From Anaerolineae bacterium (GTDB lineage Bacteria > Chloroflexota > Anaerolineae > UBA1429), in assembly GCA_007123335.1 (NCBI GenBank), contig SKLG01000008.1, positions 1-12,267 of the forward strand: a stretch of DNA of 12,267 nt, given 5' to 3'. A program made the translations under genes and the position numbers. Within the stretch, counting starts at the first letter, position 1; each line of letters opens with the position of its first letter. Below, piece after piece: positions 1 to 7,548 of this stretch. The notes under the pieces are model-generated. The model worked only from the letters and a program-made list of their open reading frames with translations. It was not told where the DNA came from and did not search any database.

Positions 1-2250
1 CGTCGTTGTCACCGGAGCAGCGCCCATGACGATGGATAGCGTAGGAGGTGTGGCTAGTAGCCCGGAATCTGCCGCATGATCCCTACGGACCTGTCCTGCG
101 CCATAGGCCAGTACTGGGGCGTCACCGGCTGGAATGCTCAACCCTTCGCTGGTGGCGGTACCCAGGAGGGCGGCCTTGATCTGCGCAGGGCTCCACGTAG
201 GGTGTTGCTCCCGCAGCAGAGCGGCTACCCCGGCGACGTGGGCGGCGGCCTGGCTCGTGCCGGTTACCGTTTTATAGGCGGCATTATAACCCGGCACAGC
301 GCCGAGGACCGCGATCCCAGGCGCCACCACGTCCGGCTTGGCATGGCGCATAAAGGCCGGGCCGCGCCCGCTCTGCGCCCATACCCGTCCCGCCTCCTGA
401 GCGATGATGCGCCCACGGGGATCGATGCGGACGGTAGCGTCTGCATGAGTGCGCTGCCAATCGATGGCGCCGACGCCAAAGGCGTGTGAAACCATGACCA
501 CGGGAATGGTGATGACACCGGGATCGCAGTACGCGCCGGCGCAAGCCATCTCGTCAAGCTCTTGGTCGGGAGACTCGTTATAGATCATAACGCCGACAGC
601 GCCCGCCTGTTGGGCGTAATACGCCTTGTCGGCAAAGGGGCATAGTCCTCGGCGGACCAACGCAATCCTGGCGTCGGGCCCGACGCCCATGACGCCAGAC
701 GGCAAAGGGCTGCAACCATACGGATCGCCATAGGCGCCCACATCGCGATAGGGAAACGGCCCGAGGACGCTGATGGGCTCGCCGGGCACCGCACCGGGTA
801 CAGGGGCGCCAAAGAGCGCTCGAGTAAAGGGCGTGCCCGCCAACTCTGATTCAGGCGGTGGCGGCGGGGCAACCACATCAACCACATCGGGGGCCGCTAT
901 CTGCGCCTGCGAGATGGCGCCGACGGTGATGACCCGCTCCATTCCGCCGGGGAGGCGGCTGGTAGAACCCGCCGCAGGGCCGTCATCGCCCGCAGGAGCG
1001 ACCACCACGCAGCCGGCGTCGATCGCGCGATCAATGGCTCGGCTTACCGGTGAAGCCGTGGGTAGTCTTTCGGCGGCGCTGGCCCAGCCGGTGAGGAGGA
1101 TGTCGGCACCATCGGCAACGGCGTCCTCAATAGCCTGAATGATCTCGGCCGAGTAGGCGACGACGGCGCCGCTGGCCGAAGGATAAAAGAGGCGATAGTT
1201 CATCAGCCGTGCCGATGACGCGACGCCTGCCAGCGGTACGTCCAGGGCGCGGACGCGAGCGGTGACGCTTCGCCCGGCAACGATCGACGCCAGATGGGTC
1301 CCCTGCGGCGAGCCGAGAGGTCCCGGCACCGGCGTATCTTCACCGGGCATGGGAGGATCGGTGGCGCGCATATAGGTTCGCGAGACAATGACCTTGGGCG
1401 TTGTGTGGATGGTCTGGCCTTTGGGGTACCCCGCAGGATAGCTCAACCCGGCAGGGTCAAACATGGCGTGATGGATGGCGATGCCGCTATCGAGAATGGC
1501 GACGCGGACGCCATCTCCTCCCTGCTGAAGGTCCTCCAATGGATGCCTCGCTAGCAAGAGCGAGTCGGAGATTCGCATCCCTTGTGGCGTTGGCGAGACG
1601 CCCTCATCGGTTAGCAGGCGCGAGTCGGAGACTCGCGCCCCTCGCGGTGTCGGCCAGACGCCCTCATCGAGGATCCATCGGGGACCTTCAGGCGAGGAGA
1701 TGGATACAGGATAGAAAGGAATATCGTCAAAGACGCCGCTGACCATATCCATGTCGGCCAGAGTCTCACGCGCCTGGGCCGCCTGGTCGCTTGGCACACT
1801 CAAGGTCACGCCATGCCACACCAGATGGTACGCCCGTTCCACCTCCGCGGAGGGCAAGATCGCGGCCAGGCTCGTCGTCAAGCGTTCCTGCTCACGCGTC
1901 AGTTGGCGATCGCCTCTGACATGGTCCGGATCAGAGGACAGTTGCACAAGCAGACGCACGCTATCGGTTGCCGAGCCTGTGCGGTAGGATCCAGGGATGG
2001 AAGCACCTGCAAACGCGTGCACGTCTCCATCGCCGAGAGTTCGGGCTCCATTCGAAACCACTGCAAGAACCGGAGCCAATGCCGGAAGCGCGAACAGCAC
2101 TATGGCGAAAAGTATCCGTCCGACCGCTCTGCACAGTCCCACACACTGCGCCCAAACGGGGGGTAGAAAGCGAGGGCGGTGCGCGTCGTCGGGCCCGACG
2201 CCGATGTCACCAATACCCCTGTTGATCGGTGATCCAGGGCTCATAGTCAT
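1..2250 (-). CDS. Secreted subtilisin-like serine protease (S8) with I9 prodomain and PA domain, C-terminus cut by window edge
   Basis: An open frame of 750 codons runs without a stop from ATG 2250 to the left edge. The first ~45 residues are polar, then residues 46-65 (ILFAIVLFALPALAPVLAVV) form a signal peptide or membrane anchor. Residues ~98-188 resemble an I9 inhibitory prodomain. Two 20-residue repeats follow (191-230), then the S8 catalytic domain: Asp254 in AILDSGI, His319 in GTHLASIVAG, Ser666 in GTSQAAAHVAG. A protease-associated (PA) domain (about 475-600, with LVRRGLCPFADK at ~531) is inserted between His and Ser, as in large extracellular subtilases. The usual oxyanion-hole motif AAGN-D-G reads PAGDDG, so Asp422 replaces Asn. 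The likely role is extracellular protein degradation or processing. The start overlaps the upstream glycosyltransferase gene by 44 bases, so translation is probably coupled. ATG 2244 is an equally plausible start; a GTG at 2142 would give a more typical short signal peptide but lacks a clear ribosome site. Family assignment is firm; substrate is unknown. Confidence 0.9.
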   Translation of the reverse strand, partial: MTMSPGSPINRGIGDIGVGPDDAHRPRFLPPVWAQCVGLCRAVGRILFAIVLFALPALAPVLAVVSNGARTLGDGDVHAFAGASIPGSYRTGSATDSVRLLVQLSSDPDHVRGDRQLTREQERLTTSLAAILPSAEVERAYHLVWHGVTLSVPSDQAAQARETLADMDMVSGVFDDIPFYPVSISSPEGPRWILDEGVWPTPRGARVSDSRLLTDEGVSPTPQGMRISDSLLLARHPLEDLQQGGDGVRVAILDSGIAIHHAMFDPAGLSYPAGYPKGQTIHTTPKVIVSRTYMRATDPPMPGEDTPVPGPLGSPQGTHLASIVAGRSVTARVRALDVPLAGVASSARLMNYRLFYPSASGAVVAYSAEIIQAIEDAVADGADILLTGWASAAERLPTASPVSRAIDRAIDAGCVVVAPAGDDGPAAGSTSRLPGGMERVITVGAISQAQIAAPDVVDVVAPPPPPESELAGTPFTRALFGAPVPGAVPGEPISVLGPFPYRDVGAYGDPYGCSPLPSGVMGVGPDARIALVRRGLCPFADKAYYAQQAGAVGVMIYNESPDQELDEMACAGAYCDPGVITIPVVMVSHAFGVGAIDWQRTHADATVRIDPRGRIIAQEAGRVWAQSGRGPAFMRHAKPDVVAPGIAVLGAVPGYNAAYKTVTGTSQAAAHVAGVAALLREQHPTWSPAQIKAALLGTATSEGLSIPAGDAPVLAYGAGQVRRDHAADSGLLATPPTLSIVMGAAPVTTT
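1561..1680. repeat. Two tandem 60-bp repeat units containing palindromes, in-frame within the protease gene
   Basis: Two adjacent 60-bp units (1561-1620 and 1621-1680) match at 41 of the first 50 positions. With the preceding G, each begins with a hairpin: GCGAGTC-GGA-GATTCGC (1560-1576, one G:U-type mismatch) and GCGAGTC-GGA-GACTCGC (1620-1636, perfect 7-bp stem). The period is exactly 20 codons, so on the minus strand they encode two copies of a segment with consensus DEGV-x-PTP-x-G-x-R-(V/I)-SDS at residues 191-230 of the protease. They lie between the I9 prodomain and the catalytic domain. The same palindrome type occurs at 7549-7630. Confidence 0.85.
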
Positions 2251-3643
2251 TCCACTTTTCCAGGAACATCGGACGCGACTGCATGATGCGCATCACCAAA
2301 TGCCGGACAATCTGCTCCCGCTGTGCGGCCGTCATCGGTGACGAGTCCGTCGGATGGCTCTCTCGCACATAGCTGGCAGCGCGACCGTAAAAGAGAGGCT
2401 GCAATGCTTCGATCACCTTGTCAGGATCGCCCTCGCCACGATTAAAGACAATGGCAAACTCGATGACGATCTCAGCCCACAGCTCAATGGGCAGATAAAA
2501 GCTCTCGCGATGCGCCATCCGCTCCTCGATCGCAGCGAGCAGCTCTGCAGACAGGATCTGCTGCCAAAGCGCCAGATAGCGCTCGCGGCCTTCATAGAGC
2601 GAATGGAGCAAGGGCTCTATATAGCTCGTCGAGTTGAGAATCCTATTGCTGGACGCACCCACGACGCTAGGCGAATCTTGCCCCCAATCCCCATGCTCCC
2701 GGATATGGCCTCCAACGCTCCGCAGATCATCGGCCATACGCCGATCGATGGCAGGGGCAGAGGCCCGATCAGATCCCACGCTGCCATCTTGCCACATACG
2801 GCGGTGGGTGGTCAAGACGCGAAAGAGGGTGCTCACCGTATGCAAAAAGCGCGTGTCCAACGGCGCATCAGGATCATAGCTACCATCGCCCCGATAGCCA
2901 AGCTCGACTTGGGCCACCTGAAAAGGGCTAAAGAGCGCTTGCAGCGCCATCCAGGCATTGATGCCAAACCGAGCAACATCCGTCTCCCACACATCGCGCC
3001 CAGCCAGATCAGCAGCAATCGAGCCAGAGAGCGAAAACTCGGAGGGCAAAGGCTCGCGTAACTGAATGGCATTCATGTTGCTAGGCCCGCTACAAGTGCC
3101 GAAAAAGCCGCACAGGAACGGATACGCAAGGTTATCGCTCAACGCAGAAGCAAACGCACTGCGCTCATAGCAGGGCAGCGCCATATCCGCTCCACGCAGA
3201 ATGGGATCAACCAGAGCCGGCACCCACTCTGGCTGGATGCCGGGCGCTCTCGCTTCAATAACCGTGCACACCTTGGCCTGCAACTCTATGGCGGCCTCAA
3301 AAATAGCGCGCACGGCCGTACCCTTGCCGGCCTGGCCTTGATAGAGGATGAGCAGCTTCGATACGTTGGCAGGCACCTCCAGGTCCTCAAAGCAGCGCAC
3401 CGTGTGGTCAGAGGACCCCCCGTCGGCGTTCATCAGGACCACCCTGCGATCAGGAAGATAGGTCTTGATCCCTTGCAGCACATTCTCGATCACTTCCAGG
3501 ATTGTGCGTCCATTGCGGTAACTTGGGATGCCGATCAGCACATCGGTCTGTCCAATGTGCCGGATGCTGCTTCGGGCTTGGGGTCCCAAAGTCGTCTCGT
3601 ACATCAAGATGCCACGGTTGGATTCAGCCATGGATGCTCCCAT
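2207..3643 (-). CDS. GT-A glycosyltransferase-like protein, MGS/GpgS-type family, possibly divergent in its active site
   Basis: A 478-residue protein with no signal peptide or membrane helix. The N-terminal half has a nucleotide-sugar transferase fold signature: DVLIGIPSYRNGRT (34-47), the acidic turn NADGGSSD (72-79), GQAGKGTAVRA (103-113), then QPEWVPALVDPIL (137-149) and WETDVARFGINAWM (219-232). The C-terminal half looks helical, as in mannosylglycerate and glucosyl-3-phosphoglycerate synthase relatives. From memory of that family, the segment before PEW normally carries a DAD metal motif and a later segment reads GGDFGFSG; here they read EAR (130-132) and PSEFSLSG (200-207). It may therefore be a non-canonical or inactive paralogue. 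The ATG at 3643 has an AGAAGGA ribosome site 8 bases upstream. It precedes and overlaps the protease gene. The product, for example a compatible solute or a glycan, cannot be decided. Confidence 0.7.
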   Translation of the reverse strand: MGASMAESNRGILMYETTLGPQARSSIRHIGQTDVLIGIPSYRNGRTILEVIENVLQGIKTYLPDRRVVLMNADGGSSDHTVRCFEDLEVPANVSKLLILYQGQAGKGTAVRAIFEAAIELQAKVCTVIEARAPGIQPEWVPALVDPILRGADMALPCYERSAFASALSDNLAYPFLCGFFGTCSGPSNMNAIQLREPLPSEFSLSGSIAADLAGRDVWETDVARFGINAWMALQALFSPFQVAQVELGYRGDGSYDPDAPLDTRFLHTVSTLFRVLTTHRRMWQDGSVGSDRASAPAIDRRMADDLRSVGGHIREHGDWGQDSPSVVGASSNRILNSTSYIEPLLHSLYEGRERYLALWQQILSAELLAAIEERMAHRESFYLPIELWAEIVIEFAIVFNRGEGDPDKVIEALQPLFYGRAASYVRESHPTDSSPMTAAQREQIVRHLVMRIMQSRPMFLEKWNDYEPWITDQQGYW

Positions 3644-3727
3644 TTCTGGCGTCCTTCTCTATTCATCGCATGAACTAGAAAGGTCTCGGCGGACTGGGGA
3701 GAGAGGAGCAAATAACACCCTGGGCAT

Positions 3728-3757
3728 ATTATAACCAAAATGAGCCATCGGCCACAA
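3728..3757 (-). promoter_or_regulatory. Possible promoter for the glycosyltransferase-protease pair
   Basis: On the minus strand a perfect TATAAT (3733-3728) lies about 85 bases upstream of the ATG at 3643. The best -35 candidate is TTGTGG (3757-3752) with an 18-base spacer, which matches only the TTG of the consensus. The -10 is convincing; the -35 is weak. Confidence 0.4.
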
Positions 3758-3805
3758 AAACCAAAGCGATAGCCCGTAGCGGCAAAAATCCTTGTGTCCA
3801 ATTGC

Positions 3806-3834
3806 TTGACACTGGCTTGGTAGAATGATAGAAT
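3806..3834 (+). promoter_or_regulatory. Sigma-70-type promoter for apt
   Basis: A perfect TTGACA (3806-3811), a 17-base spacer and TAGAAT (3829-3834, 4 of 6 consensus) predict transcription starting near 3841, a 5' leader of about 58 bases, and then the ribosome site AGGAGG (3883-3888). It serves apt and probably the downstream zinc-finger gene. Confidence 0.75.
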
Positions 3835-3898
3835 ATCATGACAACCTAGACCAAGGTTCCGCTTGCCCGGTAGAGTTTGATCAGGAGGAGCTTTTTAC

Positions 3899-4423
3899 AT
3901 GTCATTAGAGGAGTATATCCGCGATATTCCCGATTTTCCCATAGAAGGCATTATTTTCAAGGATATCACGCCTCTTTTGCAGAATAAAAAGGCTTTTCGT
4001 CAGGCGATCGACGTGTTGGCAGCTCCCTATGAGGATGCAGATGGACGCGATCCCATCGATTTCATAGTCGCCATTGAATCTCGTGGTTTCATCTTTGGGG
4101 CACCCCTGGCATACCGGCTTGATGCGGGCTTTATCCCGATTCGCAAGCCCGGCAAGTTGCCCAGTGACGCCATCAGTGTCGAGTACAGTTTGGAATATGG
4201 CACGAACAAGCTAGAGATGCACCGCGACGCCATCAACCCTGGTGATCGCGTTCTGGTTGTAGATGACCTCTTGGCCACAGGAGGGTCGGCGCGAGCGGCC
4301 ATCCAACTGGTTGAGCAACTGGGGGGAGTGGTCGTTGGGGTCGTATTCCTGATCGAGCTCTTGTTCCTGGAAGGTATTGAACAGCTTGCCGGATACGAGG
4401 TCTTTTCAGCCATCAAGTATTGA
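3899..4423 (+). CDS. apt: Adenine phosphoribosyltransferase
   Basis: This cytosolic purine-salvage enzyme converts adenine plus PRPP to AMP and pyrophosphate. The 174-residue length is normal for the family. It starts with the characteristic IRDIPDFPIEGIIFKDITPLL (near residues 7-27), followed by AIESRGFIFGAPLA (58-71), RKPGKLP (82-88) and the PRPP-binding loop VLVVDDLLATGGSA (118-131). The start ATG is 10 bases after AGGAGG. The gene follows a strong promoter and is 18 bases ahead of the DksA-like gene, which implies one transcript. The two acidic residues of the PRPP loop are intact, so activity is expected. Confidence 0.96.
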   Translation: MSLEEYIRDIPDFPIEGIIFKDITPLLQNKKAFRQAIDVLAAPYEDADGRDPIDFIVAIESRGFIFGAPLAYRLDAGFIPIRKPGKLPSDAISVEYSLEYGTNKLEMHRDAINPGDRVLVVDDLLATGGSARAAIQLVEQLGGVVVGVVFLIELLFLEGIEQLAGYEVFSAIKY

Positions 4424-4441
4424 TCCATAGGTGGGGGTGAG

Positions 4442-4909
4442 ATGTCGGAAAAGGACGAAAAGTTAAAAGAGTTGGCGCAGCTTCGCGAAAAGGCCATGTC
4501 CGAGATTGCGAGGCTACGAGAGGAGCTACAAACCGAGGTTGAACCGGCGCTGTCAGCAGATGACGACGCAGCAGCGGATATGGCTGCGGATATCTATGAG
4601 CGTGGCAAAATTATCTCGTTGATCAACAATCTCGAGACCAAACTGCACTCCCTCGATCGCGCCATCAGCATGGCCGAGCAGGGTACCTATGGGATCTGTG
4701 AAAAGTGTGGTGTGCAGATCCCCGAGGAACGCCTCAAGATTATGCCCGAGACAACGCACTGTGTGCGCTGTGCGAGCGAAATGGAGAGGGGTATCCGTCG
4801 CGTGAGTCTGCTATCCTTGGCGCGCGAGGCGCGCGAACAGCGCTCCTATGCCAGCGAAGATGAGGATAACGAGGACTATCAACAGGATACGGATGATTTG
4901 GAGGACTGA
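4442..4909 (+). CDS. DksA/TraR-family C4 zinc-finger protein
   Basis: A 155-residue protein. Residues ~1-80 are charged and helical with heptad-like leucines (coiled coil), with an acidic stretch SADDDAAADMAADIYERG at 38-55. A C4 zinc finger follows with Cys86, Cys89, Cys107 and Cys110 (CEKCG...CVRC), including GTYGICEKCG and IPEERL, which are signatures of the DksA/TraR family. Members may bind RNA polymerase through the secondary channel, but general stress proteins (YteA type) share this layout and the exact role is uncertain. The final ~18 residues are strongly acidic. It lies immediately downstream of apt and is followed by a terminator, so the two form a short operon. The ribosome site is the purine-rich GTGGGGGTGAG directly before the ATG. 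Confidence 0.88.
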   Translation: MSEKDEKLKELAQLREKAMSEIARLREELQTEVEPALSADDDAAADMAADIYERGKIISLINNLETKLHSLDRAISMAEQGTYGICEKCGVQIPEERLKIMPETTHCVRCASEMERGIRRVSLLSLAREAREQRSYASEDEDNEDYQQDTDDLED

Positions 4910-4970
4910 GATTCTGATAGTAGGTAGTGCCGGGATGGGTGTTTTGTGAGCATGCCCAGCGCCGTCTATG

Positions 4971-5010
4971 AAAAGGTCGTGCCCCTGTCATCAGGACGGC
5001 GACCTTTTTC
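4971..5010 (+). terminator. Intrinsic terminator after the apt operon
   Basis: AAAAGGTCG (4971-4979) pairs with CGACCTTTT (5000-5008), with an inner CCTG/CAGG helix (4984-4987 with 4992-4995) and a T run (5005-5009). It lies 61 bases after the stop of the zinc-finger gene. The A-tract on the other side gives some potential for bidirectional use. Confidence 0.8.
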
Positions 5011-5067
5011 TTTGCCGCTGAACCTTGTCTCGTGTGGTGGAATTTCACATCCGCTGACCGGGGCGGT

Positions 5068-5097
5068 TTGACAATTTGGCATCTTTTCCGGTACAGT
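5068..5097 (+). promoter_or_regulatory. Promoter for the 2-oxoacid:ferredoxin oxidoreductase operon
   Basis: A perfect TTGACA (5068-5073), an 18-base spacer and TACAGT (5092-5097, 4 of 6). Transcription would begin near 5104, leaving a leader of about 140 bases before the first start codon. I see no recognisable riboswitch or clear operator in that leader (5104-5247). The 338-base gap between the zinc-finger gene and porC thus holds a terminator, this promoter and the leader. Confidence 0.65.
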
Positions 5098-5247
5098 ATA
5101 GCGATTGTCTAGCCCATCCGTGCGCGCATACAAAATGGTTGAAGGATTGGCGTCTGGGTCAGCATCAGATATAAGCACTGTCGGCGCATGATGGTTTCTG
5201 GGGTTGTTTGTCCATCACAACAAGGATAAGCTAGGAGGATCTGTAGA

Positions 5248-5835
5248 ATGAGCCGGATGTACGAGATTCGCTGGCATGGCCGGGCAGGCCAGGGCGTAGT
5301 CACAGCGGGCGAGCTGCTTGGTGAAGCCGCCATGGCAGGGGGAAGTCACTTTCAATCGTTTCCCGAATATGGCGCCGAGCGCATGGGCGCACCGATCAAA
5401 TCCTACACACGCATCAGCGATGAGCCGATCGAGATCCACTCGCCGGTTCTAGAGCCCGACATGGTCATCGTCGTCAACCCGAACTTGATCGGCGCTGTCG
5501 ATCTCACCGAGGGATTGAAAGAGGGTGGCGTACTGCTGATGAATACGCCCCAGTCTCCTGATACCATCCGAAAGCGGTTGGATTATCAGAAAGGCGCTCT
5601 CTGGTGTGTGGATGCATCCGCGATCGCTACAGAGGAGCTGCGCCGCGATATCCCCAGCACTATGATGATCGGGCTTGTGATCAAAGCCATGGAGGACGAT
5701 TCCAGAGCGCTAATAGATCTAGAGACCGCGGTTGACACGGTAGAAGAGTCCTTGGAGGGCAAGCTCCGCCCAGAGGTTGTCGAGGCCAATGCGCGCGCTG
5801 TGCGCCGCGTCTACGAAGAATGCGTAAAAGGTTAG
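5248..5835 (+). CDS. porC: Pyruvate/2-oxoacid:ferredoxin oxidoreductase, gamma subunit
   Basis: A 195-residue subunit of the CoA-dependent 2-oxoacid:ferredoxin oxidoreductase, a cytosolic heterotetramer that decarboxylates pyruvate or a related 2-oxoacid to acyl-CoA while reducing ferredoxin. The N-terminus EIRWHGRAGQGVVTAGELL (6-24) is the family hallmark, followed by FPEYGAERMGAPIKSYTRIS. The ribosome site AGGAGGA (5233-5239) ends 8 bases before the ATG. It is first in a gamma-delta-alpha-beta operon. The substrate (pyruvate, branched-chain or other 2-oxoacid) cannot be decided from sequence by eye; por is used as the default name. Confidence 0.92.
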   Translation: MSRMYEIRWHGRAGQGVVTAGELLGEAAMAGGSHFQSFPEYGAERMGAPIKSYTRISDEPIEIHSPVLEPDMVIVVNPNLIGAVDLTEGLKEGGVLLMNTPQSPDTIRKRLDYQKGALWCVDASAIATEELRRDIPSTMMIGLVIKAMEDDSRALIDLETAVDTVEESLEGKLRPEVVEANARAVRRVYEECVKG

Positions 5836-5918
5836 AGGCTTGATAGCGTTGTGCAGGAGACGTCCTGTGTCCAACGCTTCTATGATGATTATCACTCTGA
5901 AAGCTGTGGAGGTTTTTC

Positions 5919-6293
5919 ATGTCAGAGCGTAAAGAAGCCCAAGCCCCTGAGCTTGATTTGCCCTGGAAGGAGGTCAGCCCCGGTGGGGTCGTTGACAAAC
6001 CGGGAAGCTCGGTGGCGTACATTACGGGTACATGGCGTTCGATGCGCCCCCTTCGCGATCACGATCAGTGCACCCAGTGCCTGATTTGTTGGATTATGTG
6101 CCCTGACGCAGCCATTCCTATTGAGGATGGCAAGGTCAAAGGTTTCGACTATGCGCACTGTAAGGGATGCGGTATCTGTGTAGAGCAGTGCCCTGTGAAC
6201 ATCAAAGAGCCGCACTGCGAAACCGGCGAAATGGGCAAAGTCATCCAGATGGTTCCTGAAAGCGGCGATGAGGATAACGCCGATGACGAGTAA
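5919..6293 (+). CDS. porD: 2-oxoacid:ferredoxin oxidoreductase, delta (ferredoxin-type) subunit
   Basis: A 124-residue subunit with two [4Fe-4S] binding motifs: Cys51, 54, 57, 61 (CTQCLICWIMCP) and Cys81, 84, 87, 91 (CKGCGICVEQCP). It passes electrons from the catalytic core to external ferredoxin. A conserved stretch, TGTWRSMRP (36-44), precedes the clusters as in PorD/VorD proteins. The ribosome site GGAGG (5908-5912) lies 6 bases upstream of the ATG. A spacer of 83 bases separates it from porC and holds no obvious element. The last ~15 residues are acidic. Confidence 0.93.
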   Translation: MSERKEAQAPELDLPWKEVSPGGVVDKPGSSVAYITGTWRSMRPLRDHDQCTQCLICWIMCPDAAIPIEDGKVKGFDYAHCKGCGICVEQCPVNIKEPHCETGEMGKVIQMVPESGDEDNADDE

Positions 6294-6330
6294 TCGATCG
6301 CGGACCTTTGTGTTAGGAGAAAAAAAAGAG

Positions 6331-7527
6331 ATGGTAGAAAGCACATATCTTGCGCTCGATGGGGCGAATGCGGTCTCACATGCCATGCGCCAGATCAATC
6401 CTGATGTCGTGGCCGCCTATCCCATTACTCCTCAGACAGCGGTGGTGCAAAACTTTTCGCAATTTGTGGCCGATGGCACCGTTGATACCGAGTTTGTGCC
6501 CGTAGAGAGCGAGCATGCGGCGATGAGCGCCTGTATCGGCGCCAGCGCAGCCGGCGCTCGGGTTATGACCGCCACCTCGGCCAATGGCCTGGCCTTGATG
6601 TGGGAGATGCTCTATATCGCCTCTGGTATGCGCTTGCCCATTGTTCTTACCGTGGTCAACCGCGCCTTGTCGAGCCCGCTAAACATCCACTGTGATCATT
6701 CAGACAGCATGGGCGCCCGCGATGCGGGTTGGTTGCAGCTCTATGCCGAGACGGGCCAAGAAGCCTACGACAACACCATCCAGGCCTTGCGCATTGCCGA
6801 GGACTCGGATCTGTTGTTGCCGGTCATGAGCTGCCAGGACGGATTCATCACCGGGCATGGCGTCGAGCGGGTGGGGATTCTACCCGACCAGACCGTACAA
6901 GATTTCGTCGGGCAGTATGTGGCCAATTACTCGTTATTGGATGTCGAGAATCCTGTTACTATGGGTGCCTGGGACTTTACCGACTATTACTTTGAGCACA
7001 AGCGTCAGCAGAGCCAGGCGATGAACGAGTCGATGCCCATCGTCGAGGCAGTGAGCGCCGAGTATGAAAAGCTCTCCGGTAGGCCTCAGCCGATCATCGA
7101 CACCTTTGCGATGGACGATGCCGAAGTCGCCGTCATCGTGCTCAGCTCCGCCGCCGGGACCACGCGGTCGGTGGTGCGAGATCTACGCAATAAGGGCGTC
7201 AAGGCCGGTGTCGTCAAGCCCAGGCTCTTCCGCCCCTTCCCGGCGCAACGGATCGTTGACGCCATCAAGAACTGCAAGGCCGTGGCCGTGTTGGACCGGG
7301 CCATCTCCTTTGGTTCACCCGATGGCATGGGGCCGCTCTTCTTGGATGTGACCTCCGCATTGTACAATGCTGGTGCGTGCGACGTTCCCGTCATCGATTT
7401 CATCTTTGGCCTGGGCGGGCGCGACATGACGCCGCCCATGGTCGAGTCGGTCTATGATCAGTTGATGCAAATCCGTGACACGGGCGATCGTGGCGATATC
7501 GTGCGCTACGTGGGGCTTCGGGGCTAG
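6331..7527 (+). CDS. porA: 2-oxoacid:ferredoxin oxidoreductase, alpha subunit
   Basis: A 398-residue alpha subunit. Diagnostic segments are AAYPITPQTAVVQ near residues 29-41, VESEHAAMSACIGASAAGAR, DHSDSMGARDAGWLQLYAE, then the C-terminal RLFRPFPAQRI and AVLDRAISFGSPDGMGPLF. It binds the 2-oxoacid and CoA beside the thiamine diphosphate site of the beta subunit. I choose ATG 6331 because AGGAGA (6315-6320) lies 10 bases upstream and MVESTYLALDGANAVSHAM matches the expected N-terminus. A longer frame begins at 6268 and would overlap the end of porD by 26 bases; it has no clear ribosome site and would add 21 atypical residues. Confidence 0.94.
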   Translation: MVESTYLALDGANAVSHAMRQINPDVVAAYPITPQTAVVQNFSQFVADGTVDTEFVPVESEHAAMSACIGASAAGARVMTATSANGLALMWEMLYIASGMRLPIVLTVVNRALSSPLNIHCDHSDSMGARDAGWLQLYAETGQEAYDNTIQALRIAEDSDLLLPVMSCQDGFITGHGVERVGILPDQTVQDFVGQYVANYSLLDVENPVTMGAWDFTDYYFEHKRQQSQAMNESMPIVEAVSAEYEKLSGRPQPIIDTFAMDDAEVAVIVLSSAAGTTRSVVRDLRNKGVKAGVVKPRLFRPFPAQRIVDAIKNCKAVAVLDRAISFGSPDGMGPLFLDVTSALYNAGACDVPVIDFIFGLGGRDMTPPMVESVYDQLMQIRDTGDRGDIVRYVGLRG

Positions 7528-7548
7528 AGCGGCACCCGACAGCGGCGT

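Noticed and set aside
264..1138. Several overlapping ORFs of 85-120 codons on both strands in the left part
   Set aside because: All lie within the long protease frame on the minus strand, which has catalytic and PA-domain motifs throughout; they are shadow frames.
3407..3418. GGTC-AGAG-GACC palindrome in the glycosyltransferase gene as another member of the repeat family
   Set aside because: Only a 4-bp stem, a different loop and none of the flanking GCG/GCGCCCC; treated as chance.
5134..5218. Two small overlapping ORFs in the porC leader (18 codons from ATG 5134; 13 codons from ATG 5177)
   Set aside because: Neither has a ribosome binding site and neither encodes a regulatory-looking run of codons; most likely chance.
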